DNA of 64,000 nucleotides from Spirochaetia bacterium (lineage in GTDB: Bacteria; Spirochaetota; Spirochaetia; Treponematales; Treponemataceae), in assembly GCA_900767955.1 (NCBI GenBank), contig CAAGBC010000022.1:1-64000 (forward strand), given 5' to 3'. Made by a program: the position numbers and the translations under genes. The notes beneath the pieces were generated by a model. The model was not told where the DNA came from. It ran no database searches and was given only the letters and a program-made list of their open reading frames with translations. The number at the start of each line of letters is the position of its first letter. The stretch's first letter is position 1. Shown here in pieces: positions 7,947 through 17,948 of this stretch.

Positions 7947-9775
7947 TCTGTATTTCTTCCTCCCTTGAAAATTCCAAAGCCAAAATGATCACATCTTAAA
8001 CAACGAGAACATTCTTGATTTTTTTCTTCACAACTCATTCCGTTGGCAACTAAATTAAAATCATTTTTGATATTTTCAATATGACGACAAGACAAATTAA
8101 CTCTTCCCATTGCAGGTGTATTTGTCAAAGAAGGAGAAGGAACATCTACATCAGTAACAATTTTATGATTAAACCCAAGGAACTGGTCAATATTGTCAGC
8201 GGCAACTTTTCCTGCGGCAACAGCACGAATTACAGTTGCAGGCCCAGAAACAGCATCTCCACCAGCAAATACATTTTTGCTTCCTGGAACAAAACATGAT
8301 TTTTCAGCTTGAATTACACCTCGTTTTGTCAAAATTCCGCTTTCTTCAAAATGTTTAGATTCAATACTTTGACCAATTGCAACAATGATATAATCACATT
8401 CGATTTTTTCCAAAGGCTTATCTGCATCTTTTACTGCTGTTCTTCCATCTGCAGAAATAGTGCTAATAATTTGTGGCTGAACCCACAATGCGCAAACTTT
8501 TCCTTCTGAATCAGCTTCGATATGATGAGGAGCAAGCAAAGTTTTTATAGATGCACCTTCCATTTGAGCTTCTTCAATTTCTTCAGAAAGAGCAGTCATA
8601 TCTTCTACACGACGACGATACACACATGACACATGACTTGCACCTAAACGCAAACTTGTTCTTGTGGCATCCATTGCAACATTTCCACCACCAATAACAC
8701 AAACCCATTTTTCAGCTAAATCAGGGACATTTCCTTCGCCAACATCACGAAGCATTTTTACAGCACTAACAACATTTATTGAATTTTCTCCGTCGCATCC
8801 AATTTTTTTATCATCATGGGCACCGATTGAAATATAAACTGCATCATACTGTTTTGTTAAATCATCAATTTTAATTGACTCTCCAACATTTGAATCAAGA
8901 ACAACTTTTACACCTGAATTTAATATGTAATCAATATCTGAATCTAATACATTTTGTGGAAGTCTGTAATCAGGAATTCCGTATCGCAGCATTCCGCCTA
9001 ATTTATGTCTTTTTTCATAAACAACAGTTTCGTGTCCCATTAAAGTCAAAAAATAAGCTGTAGTTAATCCACCAGGGCCACCACCAACAATAGCAACTTT
9101 TTTTCCTGTTTTTTCCGCAATTTTAGGAAGTGGAACATTTTTGGCATTATCAACTGCAAATCGTTTTAATCCGCAAATATTAACAGGGTCATCAATGATT
9201 CCACGACGACAATGATTTTCACAAGGATGTTCACAAACATATCCACACACACTTGGGAACGGATTATCTTTACGAATCAACTTTACAGCATCTTCATATC
9301 TGCCTTCTTTTACTAATGCAATATAACCTGGAACATCAACATGAGCAGGACAAACTGCTGTACAAGGAATTGAATGTCTAACACCGTAATAACACTGTTT
9401 TTCATTTATATGTGCTAAATATTCTAGCTTAAAATTTCTGACACTTGCTAATGCAATTTTAGCTGCTTCATATCCCAAAGCACAATCAGCAGTATCAAGA
9501 ATAGCTTTTGCTGTAGTTTCAATTAAATCTAATGTATCAACAGAACCTGCACCATCTAAAACAGTTTCTATCATTTTTGACAATTGTCCTAAACCAATTC
9601 TACATGGGGTACATTTTCCACAAGACTGAGCATGAGCCAAATTCACAACATTTAATGTGTAATCAACTGGACACATTCCCATTGGACTTGCTGTAATTCT
9701 TTTATACGCAAAATTTCCTATCTCATCAAAAGCTTTTCTTTCTTGTGATGGAGATTCTATTTCTAAACGCTTCAT
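7940..9775 (-). CDS. Hydrogenase-associated NAD(P)H oxidoreductase (NuoF C-terminus fused to GltD-like flavoprotein)
   Basis: This 611-residue protein begins with a short region like the C-terminal [4Fe-4S] domain of NuoF/HydB (SCGKCTPCRIG, near residue 52, plus a later DCALG). A GltD/glutamate-synthase-small-subunit-like core follows. It has cysteine motifs (PCTAVCPAHVDVPGYI, CGYVCEHPCENHCRR), a first Rossmann site for FAD (VAIVGGGPGGLTTAYF) and a second for NAD(P)H (VIGGGNVAMDATR). A cysteine-rich tail (CSRCLRCDHFG) may bind another cluster. It lacks the FMN/NADH-binding domain of full NuoF. It lies immediately upstream of hydA with overlapping codons, and most likely passes electrons between NAD(P)H and the hydrogenase. 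No separate HydC (NuoE-like) gene is present in the window. Confidence 0.88.
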   Translation of the reverse strand: MKRLEIESPSQERKAFDEIGNFAYKRITASPMGMCPVDYTLNVVNLAHAQSCGKCTPCRIGLGQLSKMIETVLDGAGSVDTLDLIETTAKAILDTADCALGYEAAKIALASVRNFKLEYLAHINEKQCYYGVRHSIPCTAVCPAHVDVPGYIALVKEGRYEDAVKLIRKDNPFPSVCGYVCEHPCENHCRRGIIDDPVNICGLKRFAVDNAKNVPLPKIAEKTGKKVAIVGGGPGGLTTAYFLTLMGHETVVYEKRHKLGGMLRYGIPDYRLPQNVLDSDIDYILNSGVKVVLDSNVGESIKIDDLTKQYDAVYISIGAHDDKKIGCDGENSINVVSAVKMLRDVGEGNVPDLAEKWVCVIGGGNVAMDATRTSLRLGASHVSCVYRRRVEDMTALSEEIEEAQMEGASIKTLLAPHHIEADSEGKVCALWVQPQIISTISADGRTAVKDADKPLEKIECDYIIVAIGQSIESKHFEESGILTKRGVIQAEKSCFVPGSKNVFAGGDAVSGPATVIRAVAAGKVAADNIDQFLGFNHKIVTDVDVPSPSLTNTPAMGRVNLSCRHIENIKNDFNLVANGMSCEEKNQECSRCLRCDHFGFGIFKGGRNTEW

Positions 9776-9806
9776 AAAGACTCCACTTTTAATTATAGAT
9801 AATGAT

Positions 9807-9835
9807 ATTGTACAATAAATTTTTCAAAATCACAA
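9807..9835 (-). promoter_or_regulatory. Possible promoter of the hydrogenase operon
   Basis: On the minus strand TTGTGA and TACAAT are separated by 17 bases, about 30 bases upstream of the start codon at 9775. The -10 overlaps a TTGTACAA palindrome that might be an operator. The assignment is tentative in AT-rich DNA. Confidence 0.4.
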
Positions 9836-9870
9836 ATTTTAATTTTTTGTCAAAATAAAATATTTTGTTA

Positions 9871-9919
9871 TAAAAAAAAAGCTATCAAGCCATGAATTAA
9901 CATCCACAACTTGATAGCT
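9871..9919 (-). terminator. Terminator of the rpoBC transcript
   Basis: On the minus strand a perfect 10-bp stem (AGCTATCAAG/CTTGATAGCT) with a 20-nt loop is followed by nine T residues. It begins about 20 bases after the rpoC stop, so it ends the rplKAJL-rpoBC transcript before the hydrogenase operon. Confidence 0.9.
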
Positions 9920-9941
9920 TCAACTAGATTAAAGAAAAATC

Positions 9942-12900
9942 TTAGTCGTTATCGTCACTTTCAAAAACAGGTTCTTCAACTCTGTTTATTTCTTGTTCGC
10001 GTTCTTGACGGCGGCGTTCAAGAATTTCATCCATTTGGATATCAAGATCTTTGTCACGACCATCAAAAAGTTTTACATTTTTGTAATCGCGGATACCTGT
10101 ACCAGCTGGAATCATATGTCCGATTGCAACATTTTCTTTAATACCATGTAATCCGTCAGTAGCACCAGAAATAGCAGCATTTGTAAGAACACGAGTTGTT
10201 TCCTGGAATGATGCAGCAGAGATAAAGGAATCAACATTAAGAGATGCTTTTGTAATACCCTGGAACATTGGACGACCAATAGCTGGCTGACCACCTTCTG
10301 CAATAACACGACGGTTTTCTTCATGGAACTTATATTTATCAACTTGCTGACCGAAGATGAATCTTGTATCACCTACAGCAACAATTTCAACTTTGCGTAA
10401 CATCTGGCGAACAATAATACCAATGTGTTTATCATTAATATCTACGCCCTGTGCACGGTAAACTTCTTGGATTTCATCCATAAGGTAATTCTGAAGTGCA
10501 TTTTCACCAAGAATTGCAAGAACTTCATGTGGACTTGGAGATCCGTCACAAAGTTTTTCACCAGCAACTACACGGTCACCATCACGCACAAGCATGCGTT
10601 TTGTCATTGGAACAAGATGTTCGAATACTTTTCCGAATTCATCTTCAACAGTAACAATACGCTTACCTTTTGTAATACCCTTGAATTTAACAAGACCAGA
10701 AATCTGTGCAAGAACACAAGGATTTTTTGGTTTTCTTGCTTCAAACAATTCAGCAACACGAGGAAGACCACCAGTAATATCGCTTGTTTTAGCAGCTTCT
10801 TTTGGCATTTTTGCAATTGTAACACCAGCAGAAATTTGCTGTTTATCTTCAACAAGAAGGATAGCACCAGCAGGAAGATAATAACTTCCCATTTCGTTTC
10901 CAGCTTCATCAGTAACAAGAACACGAGGCTGCTTTACATCAAGATGAAGATCTGTGATGTAACGGTCAATTTTTCCTGTCTGAATATCTTCTTTTTCTTC
11001 AAGAGTTGAACCAACAATAATATCTTCGTAATGAACATAACCATCACTTTCAGCAATAATTGGTTCATTAAATGGGTCAAATTCACCAATAGGTTTGTTT
11101 GCTTCAACAATTTCACCAGCTTTGATGTATATTGTAGAACCGTTGGCAATTTCAACTTTAATTTCTTTACTCATTAAGTATAGAGTATCGTCTTTTAGCA
11201 TTACGCGACCAGATACAGGAGATGTAACTTCTTTTCCATTACGAACTAAAAGTACACTATCCTTCATCAAGCTTGTTCCGTCTTGTACAGCAAGTTCATC
11301 ACCTTTTTCAAGCTTAACCTGATCAAGAATACGAATAACAGACATAAATCCCTTACGAGTAAATAACTGATATCCGTCTTTTGTTGTAACGCTTGTTCCC
11401 TTAATTTTTGAAACAAGAGCATTAAACTTAAGAACAATATGGTTATCTTCTGTAGCTTTAGAAGCAGTACCACCAGAGTGGAATGTTCGAAGTGTAAGCT
11501 GTGTACCAGGCTGACCAATTGACTGAGCTGAAATAATACCAACAGCTTCACCAATTTCAACAATTTTGTTACGAGCCAAGTTCTGACCATAACAGCGTAC
11601 ACAAATACCGTGTTGAGCTTCACATGTAAGTACAGTACGAAGTTTAACTTTTTCAACACCAGCTTCTTCGATTTTCTTAGCTAAAGAATCATCAATGTAT
11701 GAGTTTACATCACAAATTAATTCACCTGTAATTGGGTGAACAACTCGTTCAATTGTGTAGTGACCAACGATTCTGTCTGCAAGATGAACAGTAATTTCAT
11801 CACCATCTTTAATTGCAGCATAATCAGTACCGTTAATTGTTCCACAATCTTCTACATTAACAACAACATCCTGAGCAACATCAACAAGACGACGAGTCAT
11901 GTAACCAGCTTCAGCAGTTTTAAGCGCAGTATCAGAAAGACCCTTACGAGCACCGTTAGTTGAAATAAAGAATTCAATAACAGAAAGACCTTCTTTAAAG
12001 TTTGAACGAATAGGAAGTTCAATAATATCACCATTAGGCTTAGCCATAAGACCACGCATAGCAGCAAGCTGTGAAATCTGTTTCTTAGAACCACGAGCAC
12101 CTGATGTAGCCATCATGTAGATAGTATTAAATCCATCTTTATCTTTAGCAAGGTTTTCCATCATGATATTTGTAAGTTCATCATTTGTTCTTGCCCAAAT
12201 ATCACAAACACGGTTATATCTTTCTTCTGCAGTAATAATACCTTTACTATACTGGTTTACAATTTCTTCTACTTCTTTGTTTGCCTTAGCCATAATTGGT
12301 TTCTTTTCTTCTGGAACAATAATATCGTCCATAGAAAGAGTAGCACCATAGAATGTAGCGTTTTTGTATCCACAAGCTTTAATTGCATCAAGCATCTGGA
12401 TTGTAAGCCATGAACCCTGGTTGTGGTAAACTTTTTCAATCATTTTCTTGAGCTGTTTATCACCCATTTGTTCATTTACATAATTTACATCTTCTGGCAT
12501 AGCTTCGTTGAAAGCCAAAATACCAGCAGTTGTTTCAATTATATCACCAGCTTTAAATGCGCCATCAACAAAAGAATCTTTTGGAGCTGGAACTTTAATT
12601 TTTGCTTGCCATTCAATATTTCCACATTCAGCAGCCATACGAACTTCATCAGAAGAACTAAAGCGTTTTCCTGTTCCTTTTGCGTTTGGCTTTGTTGAAG
12701 TCATGTAGTAAATACCAAGAACCATGTCCTGTGATGGGTGAACAATTGTGTTACCGTTAGCAGGGTCAAGCAAGTTTCTTGCAGAAAGCATCAAAGACCA
12801 ACATTCCATCTGTGCAGCTTGTGTAAGTGGAACGTGAATAGCCATCTGGTCACCGTCAAAGTCAGCGTTGAACGCTTTACAAGCAAGAGGATGAAGTTTA

Positions 12901-14207
12901 AGAGCTTTTCCTTCTACAAGAACAGGTTCAAATGCCTGAATACCAAGACGGTGCAAAGTAGGAGCACGGTTTAACATAACTGGATGTTCGCGAACTACTT
13001 CATCAAGAATAGCAAAAACTTCTGGAGCTTCTTGTTCAACAAGCATTTTTGCTTTTTTAATATTGAAAACAACATCTTTATCAACAAGCTTCTTCATAAT
13101 AAATGGTTTGAACAATTCAAGAGCCATTTTTGTAGGAAGACCACACTGCCAAAGTTTCAATTCAGGGCCAACAACGATTACAGAACGACCAGAATAGTCT
13201 ACACGTTTTCCGAGCAAGTTCTGACGGAAACGACCTTGTTTACCTTTGAGCATATCGCTAATTGATTTAAGAGGTCTATTTGAAGCACCTTTTACAACGC
13301 GCTTTCTTTTTGAATTATCAAACAATGCATCAACAGCTTCCTGAAGCATACGCTTTTCATTACGAATAATGATATCAGGAGCAGAAAGAGATTGAAGTCT
13401 CTTTAAACGATTGTTTCTGTTAATTACACGGCGATATAAATCGTTCAAGTCTGAAGTTGCAAAACGACCACCATCAAGCTGAACCATAGGACGCAAATCA
13501 GGCGGAATAACAGGAATAACATCAAGAATCATCCAAGATGCTTTATTTCCTGATGCACGGAAATTTTCAACAATTTCAATGCGTTTCAAAAGGCGTTTAT
13601 CACTTTTTGAACCTTTTTCAACCATTTTTGCACGAAGTTCAGCAGCAAGAGCATTTAAATCCAATCCATCAAGGAGAGTTTTAATAGCTTCTGCACCCAT
13701 ATCTGCGGTAAATGCTTCACCGTAGCGTTCGCGAGCTTCAAGATATTCATCTTCAGAAAGAAGCTGTTTTTCTTTTAAGTCTGTTTCACCTGGATCAATA
13801 ACAATATATTTTTCGTAGTATAAAACAGAACGCAAAGAAGCAACTTGCAAATCAAGAAGTAATCCCATGCGGCTTGGAACTGAACGATAATACCAAATAT
13901 GACTAACTGGAGCAGCCAATTCAATATGACCAGTTCTTTCACGACGAACCTTAAAGTGTGTAACTTCTACTCCACAACGGTCACAAATAACACCCTTGTA
14001 ACGAATAGATTTAAATTTTCCACAATAGCATTCCCATTCTTTAGTTGTTCCGAAGATTTTTTCACAGAACAAACCTTCTTTCTCTGGGCGCAATGTACGA
14101 TAGTTAATTGTTTCAGGTTTTTTAACTTCACCATATGACCATGCACGAATAGTTTCTGGTGAAGCCAATTTAATTTTTAAGCTTGCAAAATCTTGAATAT
14201 CACGCAT
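9942..14207 (-). CDS. rpoC: DNA-directed RNA polymerase subunit beta'
   Basis: This is a 1421-residue largest subunit of RNA polymerase. The N-terminal zinc-binding site (CYCGKFKS, CDRCGVE), the absolutely conserved NADFDGDQMA catalytic Mg site (near residue 446) and the second zinc site (CEAQHGICVRCYG) are all present. I chose the ATG at 14207 (MRDIQDFASLKI) because GGAG lies just before it and the protein starts like other RpoC. An in-frame ATG 39 bases further upstream would add an atypical leader inside rpoB. With this start the gene overlaps the rpoB stop by eight bases (ATGCGTGA), which indicates translational coupling. The C-terminus ends in an acidic tail. Confidence 0.98.
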   Translation of the reverse strand: MRDIQDFASLKIKLASPETIRAWSYGEVKKPETINYRTLRPEKEGLFCEKIFGTTKEWECYCGKFKSIRYKGVICDRCGVEVTHFKVRRERTGHIELAAPVSHIWYYRSVPSRMGLLLDLQVASLRSVLYYEKYIVIDPGETDLKEKQLLSEDEYLEARERYGEAFTADMGAEAIKTLLDGLDLNALAAELRAKMVEKGSKSDKRLLKRIEIVENFRASGNKASWMILDVIPVIPPDLRPMVQLDGGRFATSDLNDLYRRVINRNNRLKRLQSLSAPDIIIRNEKRMLQEAVDALFDNSKRKRVVKGASNRPLKSISDMLKGKQGRFRQNLLGKRVDYSGRSVIVVGPELKLWQCGLPTKMALELFKPFIMKKLVDKDVVFNIKKAKMLVEQEAPEVFAILDEVVREHPVMLNRAPTLHRLGIQAFEPVLVEGKALKLHPLACKAFNADFDGDQMAIHVPLTQAAQMECWSLMLSARNLLDPANGNTIVHPSQDMVLGIYYMTSTKPNAKGTGKRFSSSDEVRMAAECGNIEWQAKIKVPAPKDSFVDGAFKAGDIIETTAGILAFNEAMPEDVNYVNEQMGDKQLKKMIEKVYHNQGSWLTIQMLDAIKACGYKNATFYGATLSMDDIIVPEEKKPIMAKANKEVEEIVNQYSKGIITAEERYNRVCDIWARTNDELTNIMMENLAKDKDGFNTIYMMATSGARGSKKQISQLAAMRGLMAKPNGDIIELPIRSNFKEGLSVIEFFISTNGARKGLSDTALKTAEAGYMTRRLVDVAQDVVVNVEDCGTINGTDYAAIKDGDEITVHLADRIVGHYTIERVVHPITGELICDVNSYIDDSLAKKIEEAGVEKVKLRTVLTCEAQHGICVRCYGQNLARNKIVEIGEAVGIISAQSIGQPGTQLTLRTFHSGGTASKATEDNHIVLKFNALVSKIKGTSVTTKDGYQLFTRKGFMSVIRILDQVKLEKGDELAVQDGTSLMKDSVLLVRNGKEVTSPVSGRVMLKDDTLYLMSKEIKVEIANGSTIYIKAGEIVEANKPIGEFDPFNEPIIAESDGYVHYEDIIVGSTLEEKEDIQTGKIDRYITDLHLDVKQPRVLVTDEAGNEMGSYYLPAGAILLVEDKQQISAGVTIAKMPKEAAKTSDITGGLPRVAELFEARKPKNPCVLAQISGLVKFKGITKGKRIVTVEDEFGKVFEHLVPMTKRMLVRDGDRVVAGEKLCDGSPSPHEVLAILGENALQNYLMDEIQEVYRAQGVDINDKHIGIIVRQMLRKVEIVAVGDTRFIFGQQVDKYKFHEENRRVIAEGGQPAIGRPMFQGITKASLNVDSFISAASFQETTRVLTNAAISGATDGLHGIKENVAIGHMIPAGTGIRDYKNVKLFDGRDKDLDIQMDEILERRRQEREQEINRVEEPVFESDDND

Positions 14208-17200
14208 TTGTGTTCTCCTTATCAAAACCAGAAGCTGCTTTATCAATCAATTCCTGATCACGTTCTGTAAGAGCAATTTGTTTACCCTTATCATCATAAA
14301 TTGTAAAATCCAATGCCAAACCACGAAGTTCTTGTACAAGAACGTTGAATGATTCTGGAACCCCAACAGGAGATGAAGGATCACCTTTTACGATAGATTC
14401 ATAAATTTTTGAACGACCATTCATATCATCAGATTTAATTGTCATCATTTCCTGAAGTGTATTTGCAGCACCATAAGCTTCAAGAGCCCAAACTTCCATT
14501 TCTCCAAGACGCTGACCACCAAACTGAGCTTTACCTCCAAGAGGCTGCTGAGTAACAAGTGAGTAAGGCCCTGTAGAACGAGCATGCATTTTATCATCAA
14601 CAAGGTGATGCAACTTCATAAAGTAAATTACACCAACGAAAATTGGATTAACAAAAGGTTCACCTGTTCTACCATCGTGAACAATCTGTTTACAATCTTT
14701 TGGAATACCAGCTTCAATAAGTTTTTCAGCAATTTGTTCCTGTGAAGGAGACTGGAAAACAGGAGCTTCAAAGAACTGGTTCAAGTATTTACCTGCAACA
14801 CCAAGTTCTGATTCCATAATCTGACCAATATTCATACGAGAAGGAACACCAAGTGGGTTCAAACAAACATCAAGTGGAGTACCATCTTCAAGATATGGCA
14901 TGTCTTCAATAGGAAGAATACGAGCAACAATACCCTTATTTCCGTGACGACCAGCCATCTTATCACCTTCGCGTAGTTTACGCTTGTTAGCAATAAGAAC
15001 TTTTACTATTTCATCAACACCAGGACTTAAGTCATCTCCTTCAACACGTTTCATACGCTGAACATCGATAACAACGCCTTCAATACCATGAGGAACACGC
15101 AATGAAGAATCACGAACTTCTTTAGCTTTTTCACCAAAGATAGAATTTAACAATTTAAATTCTGGAGTTGTTTCTGTTTCACTCTTTGGAGTAACTTTAC
15201 CAACAAGAATGTCACCAGAACGAACTTTTGCACCAACGCGAATAATACCTTCAGCATCAAGATTATCAAGAGCTTTTTCTGCTGTATTAGGAATATCACG
15301 AGTAATCTTTTCTGGTCCTAATTTTGTTTCGCGAATTTCTACTTGGAATTCTTTAATATGAATTGAAGTATACATATCTTCACGAACGACACGCTGTGAA
15401 ATCAAAATAGCGTCTTCGTAGTTATAACCATTCCATGGAACGAATCCAACAAGAATATTACGACCAAGTGCTAATTCACCATTGAAAGTAGCTGGACCAT
15501 CAGCAAGAACATCACCTTTCTTAACTTTCTGACCAACTTCAACAGTAGGACGCTGGTGATTACAAGTATCGTTATTTGTACGCTGATATTTTAATAAAGC
15601 ATAAACATCTTCATTTCCATCAGCTGAATTATCAGGACGAATCTTAATATATTCACTAGATACAAATACAACTTCACCATCATGTTTTGCTTTAATAAGA
15701 ACACCAGAATCGTAAGCACATTTGCGTTCCATACCTGTACCAACATGTGGTGGTTCTGGGAACAACAAAGGAACAGCCTGGCGTTGCATGTTACAACCCA
15801 TCAATGCACGGTTAGCATCGTCATGTTCTAGGAATGGAATCAAAGATGCAGATACAGAAATTACCTGACGAGGAGAAACATCCATATACTGAACATCTTT
15901 TGGACTTCTCTGGTTATAGTTTCCATGATTACGACAAGAAATCATATCTGTTGGGAACTGACCATCTTCTGTCATTCCTTCTACAACCTGTCCAATATAA
16001 TATCTATCTTCATCAATAGCAGACAAATATTTGATTTCATCTGTAGCTTTACCATCTTCAATTTTGCGGTAAGGAGCTTCGAGGAATCCGTAATCATTAA
16101 TTTGTGTATAAATAGCCAAAGAAACAATAAGACCAATGTTTGGACCTTCAGGAGTTTCAATAGGACACATACGACCATAATGAGAATAGTGAACATCACG
16201 AACTTCGAAGCCAGCGCGATCACGAGAAAGACCACCTGGACCAAGAGCGTTAAGACGGCGTTTATGTGTAAGTTCAGAAAGAGGGTTTACCTGATCCATG
16301 AACTGTGAAAGTTGGCTTGAACCGTAGAATTCACGAATTGCAGCAACGATAGGCTTAATAGAAACTAAATCCTGAGGTTTCATTGTTTCAGTTTCTTTAA
16401 GACTCATGCGTTCTTTTACAATGCGTTCCATTCTACTGAACGCAGTTTTCAACTGATTTGTAAGAAGTTCTCCAACACAACGAATACGACGATTTCCAAG
16501 GTGATCAATATCATCAATCTGGTCATCACCAATATAAACCTTAATAAGATTTTTCATTGTGCAGATAATGTCATCATTAATAAGTGTAAAATCTTGAACA
16601 TCTTCTTTATAGTCGAATTTTTTATTTAATTTATAGCGACCAACACGACCTAAATCATAGCGTCTTTCAGAGAAGAACATTGAATGAAGATCTTTTTCTG
16701 CTGCTTCAACAGTGATAGGTTCACCAGGCATAAGAATTGAATAAACAGCAGCAAGTGCATCTTCTTTTGTTGGTTCATTATCAATTGAACCTTCTTTTAC
16801 AAAACGCACTTCTTCACGTTCAAAACAATTAATAATCATCTGAGAATCAAGAGAATCATTATTTTCATCTTTATTTCCAGGATTCTGGCGAGTATCAAAC
16901 TTAATAACACAAATTTCAGAAATATTGTTTGCTATAAGTTCATCAATATCATGAGGATGAAGTCTAACACCTGCATTAAACAAACGTTTTTCTTCACCGT
17001 TTTCATCTTTAATAATTACTGCACTTGCAAGCACTCTATCAACAAGACTTTCACGAACTTCTGTTTCATTTTTTACAGCAACATCTTCTGTTACATAGAA
17101 ACAGCGAATAATTTCTTCGCGAGTATTGTATCCTAAAGCACGCAAGAAAATAGTTCCAAGAATTTTCTTTTTGCGGTCAATTTTTGCAAAAATTAATTCT

Positions 17201-17751
17201 TTTTTCTGGTCAATTTCAAATTCCAACCAAGATCCACGGTAAGGAATAATACGGCTAGAATAAACACCTTTGTCATGGCAGAAAATTACACCAGGAGAAC
17301 GATGTATCTGGGAAACAACTACGCGTTCTGCACCGTTGATAATAAATGTACCACGGTCAGTCATAAGTGGAATGTCACCCATATAAATATCTTTCTGAAT
17401 AATGTGACCATCATTTAAGAAAGTCAAATTGATTCTTGCCTTCAAAGGAACAGAATAAGTCTGACCTTTTTGTTTACATTCTAATTCAGAGAATTTGATA
17501 TTATCATAATCAAGTTCATAATATTCAAATTCAAGAGACATATCACCATTTGGACTTTCAATTGGGAATGTTGAAGTAAATACTTCTTGCAAACCCTGAT
17601 TTTCCAAAGGTTCTCCTCTCTTCATTCTTTCTGCCTGAAGGAAACTTTCATATGATGATGTCTGAATGGAAATTAGATCGGGAACTTCCATGAAGTTTTG
17701 AATATTCTTCCCGACATATTGACGATTGATTGTTCGAGTCTTAGCGAACAT
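14200..17751 (-). CDS. rpoB: DNA-directed RNA polymerase subunit beta, with Asn at the rifampicin-site Ser531 position
   Basis: This 1183-residue catalytic subunit has the canonical rifampicin-region sequence FYGSSQLSQFMDQ followed by NPLSELTHKRRLNALGPGG. Residue 501 is Asn (codon at 16249-16251), where E. coli has Ser531. Asn here is the known basis of natural rifampicin resistance in spirochaetes. The residue after FMDQ is Val rather than Asn. The start at 17751 has GGGGGAT upstream. The gene follows rplL after a 197-base spacer containing two hairpins, and is coupled to rpoC by overlap. Confidence 0.98.
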   Translation of the reverse strand: MFAKTRTINRQYVGKNIQNFMEVPDLISIQTSSYESFLQAERMKRGEPLENQGLQEVFTSTFPIESPNGDMSLEFEYYELDYDNIKFSELECKQKGQTYSVPLKARINLTFLNDGHIIQKDIYMGDIPLMTDRGTFIINGAERVVVSQIHRSPGVIFCHDKGVYSSRIIPYRGSWLEFEIDQKKELIFAKIDRKKKILGTIFLRALGYNTREEIIRCFYVTEDVAVKNETEVRESLVDRVLASAVIIKDENGEEKRLFNAGVRLHPHDIDELIANNISEICVIKFDTRQNPGNKDENNDSLDSQMIINCFEREEVRFVKEGSIDNEPTKEDALAAVYSILMPGEPITVEAAEKDLHSMFFSERRYDLGRVGRYKLNKKFDYKEDVQDFTLINDDIICTMKNLIKVYIGDDQIDDIDHLGNRRIRCVGELLTNQLKTAFSRMERIVKERMSLKETETMKPQDLVSIKPIVAAIREFYGSSQLSQFMDQVNPLSELTHKRRLNALGPGGLSRDRAGFEVRDVHYSHYGRMCPIETPEGPNIGLIVSLAIYTQINDYGFLEAPYRKIEDGKATDEIKYLSAIDEDRYYIGQVVEGMTEDGQFPTDMISCRNHGNYNQRSPKDVQYMDVSPRQVISVSASLIPFLEHDDANRALMGCNMQRQAVPLLFPEPPHVGTGMERKCAYDSGVLIKAKHDGEVVFVSSEYIKIRPDNSADGNEDVYALLKYQRTNNDTCNHQRPTVEVGQKVKKGDVLADGPATFNGELALGRNILVGFVPWNGYNYEDAILISQRVVREDMYTSIHIKEFQVEIRETKLGPEKITRDIPNTAEKALDNLDAEGIIRVGAKVRSGDILVGKVTPKSETETTPEFKLLNSIFGEKAKEVRDSSLRVPHGIEGVVIDVQRMKRVEGDDLSPGVDEIVKVLIANKRKLREGDKMAGRHGNKGIVARILPIEDMPYLEDGTPLDVCLNPLGVPSRMNIGQIMESELGVAGKYLNQFFEAPVFQSPSQEQIAEKLIEAGIPKDCKQIVHDGRTGEPFVNPIFVGVIYFMKLHHLVDDKMHARSTGPYSLVTQQPLGGKAQFGGQRLGEMEVWALEAYGAANTLQEMMTIKSDDMNGRSKIYESIVKGDPSSPVGVPESFNVLVQELRGLALDFTIYDDKGKQIALTERDQELIDKAASGFDKENTNA

Positions 17752-17828
17752 CAGATCCCCCTATTTGTAGGTTTCAGCACAGAATCTGCTACATACAGTA
17801 AACTCTGTACAGCACAGAAACAGCTGAC

Positions 17829-17851
17829 TTTTTTACCCGGGTGGTAAAAAA
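17829..17851. promoter_or_regulatory. Hairpin in the rplL-rpoB spacer
   Basis: TTTTTTACC and GGTAAAAAA form a perfect 9-bp stem around a 5-nt loop. It sits in the rpoB leader beside two copies of CAGCACAGAA (17775-17784 and 17810-17819). With the second hairpin at 17886, it probably helps set how much transcription proceeds from the ribosomal genes into rpoBC. That role is inferred from position. Confidence 0.45.
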
Positions 17852-17885
17852 TAATAATTTTCGTTTAAAAGAAGTAAAGAGATAA

Positions 17886-17909
17886 CCTAAAAATAATCAA
17901 ATTTTTAGG
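17886..17909 (-). terminator. Attenuator-like hairpin after rplL
   Basis: A perfect 9-bp stem (CCTAAAAAT/ATTTTTAGG) starts about 40 bases after the rplL stop. No full T-run follows, so termination would be partial. A partial terminator between rplL and rpoB is also known in E. coli. Confidence 0.5.
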
Positions 17910-17948
17910 CTACCTCCATTAAAAAAGTTTAAATAACTAGATGTCTAA

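Noticed and set aside
10425..11009. Plus-strand open frames inside rpoC and rpoB
   Set aside because: These are antisense shadows of highly conserved RNA polymerase genes.
14208..14246. N-terminal extension of RpoC
   Set aside because: It lacks a ribosome-binding site, lies inside rpoB and adds residues not found in RpoC. The ATG at 14207 has a good site.
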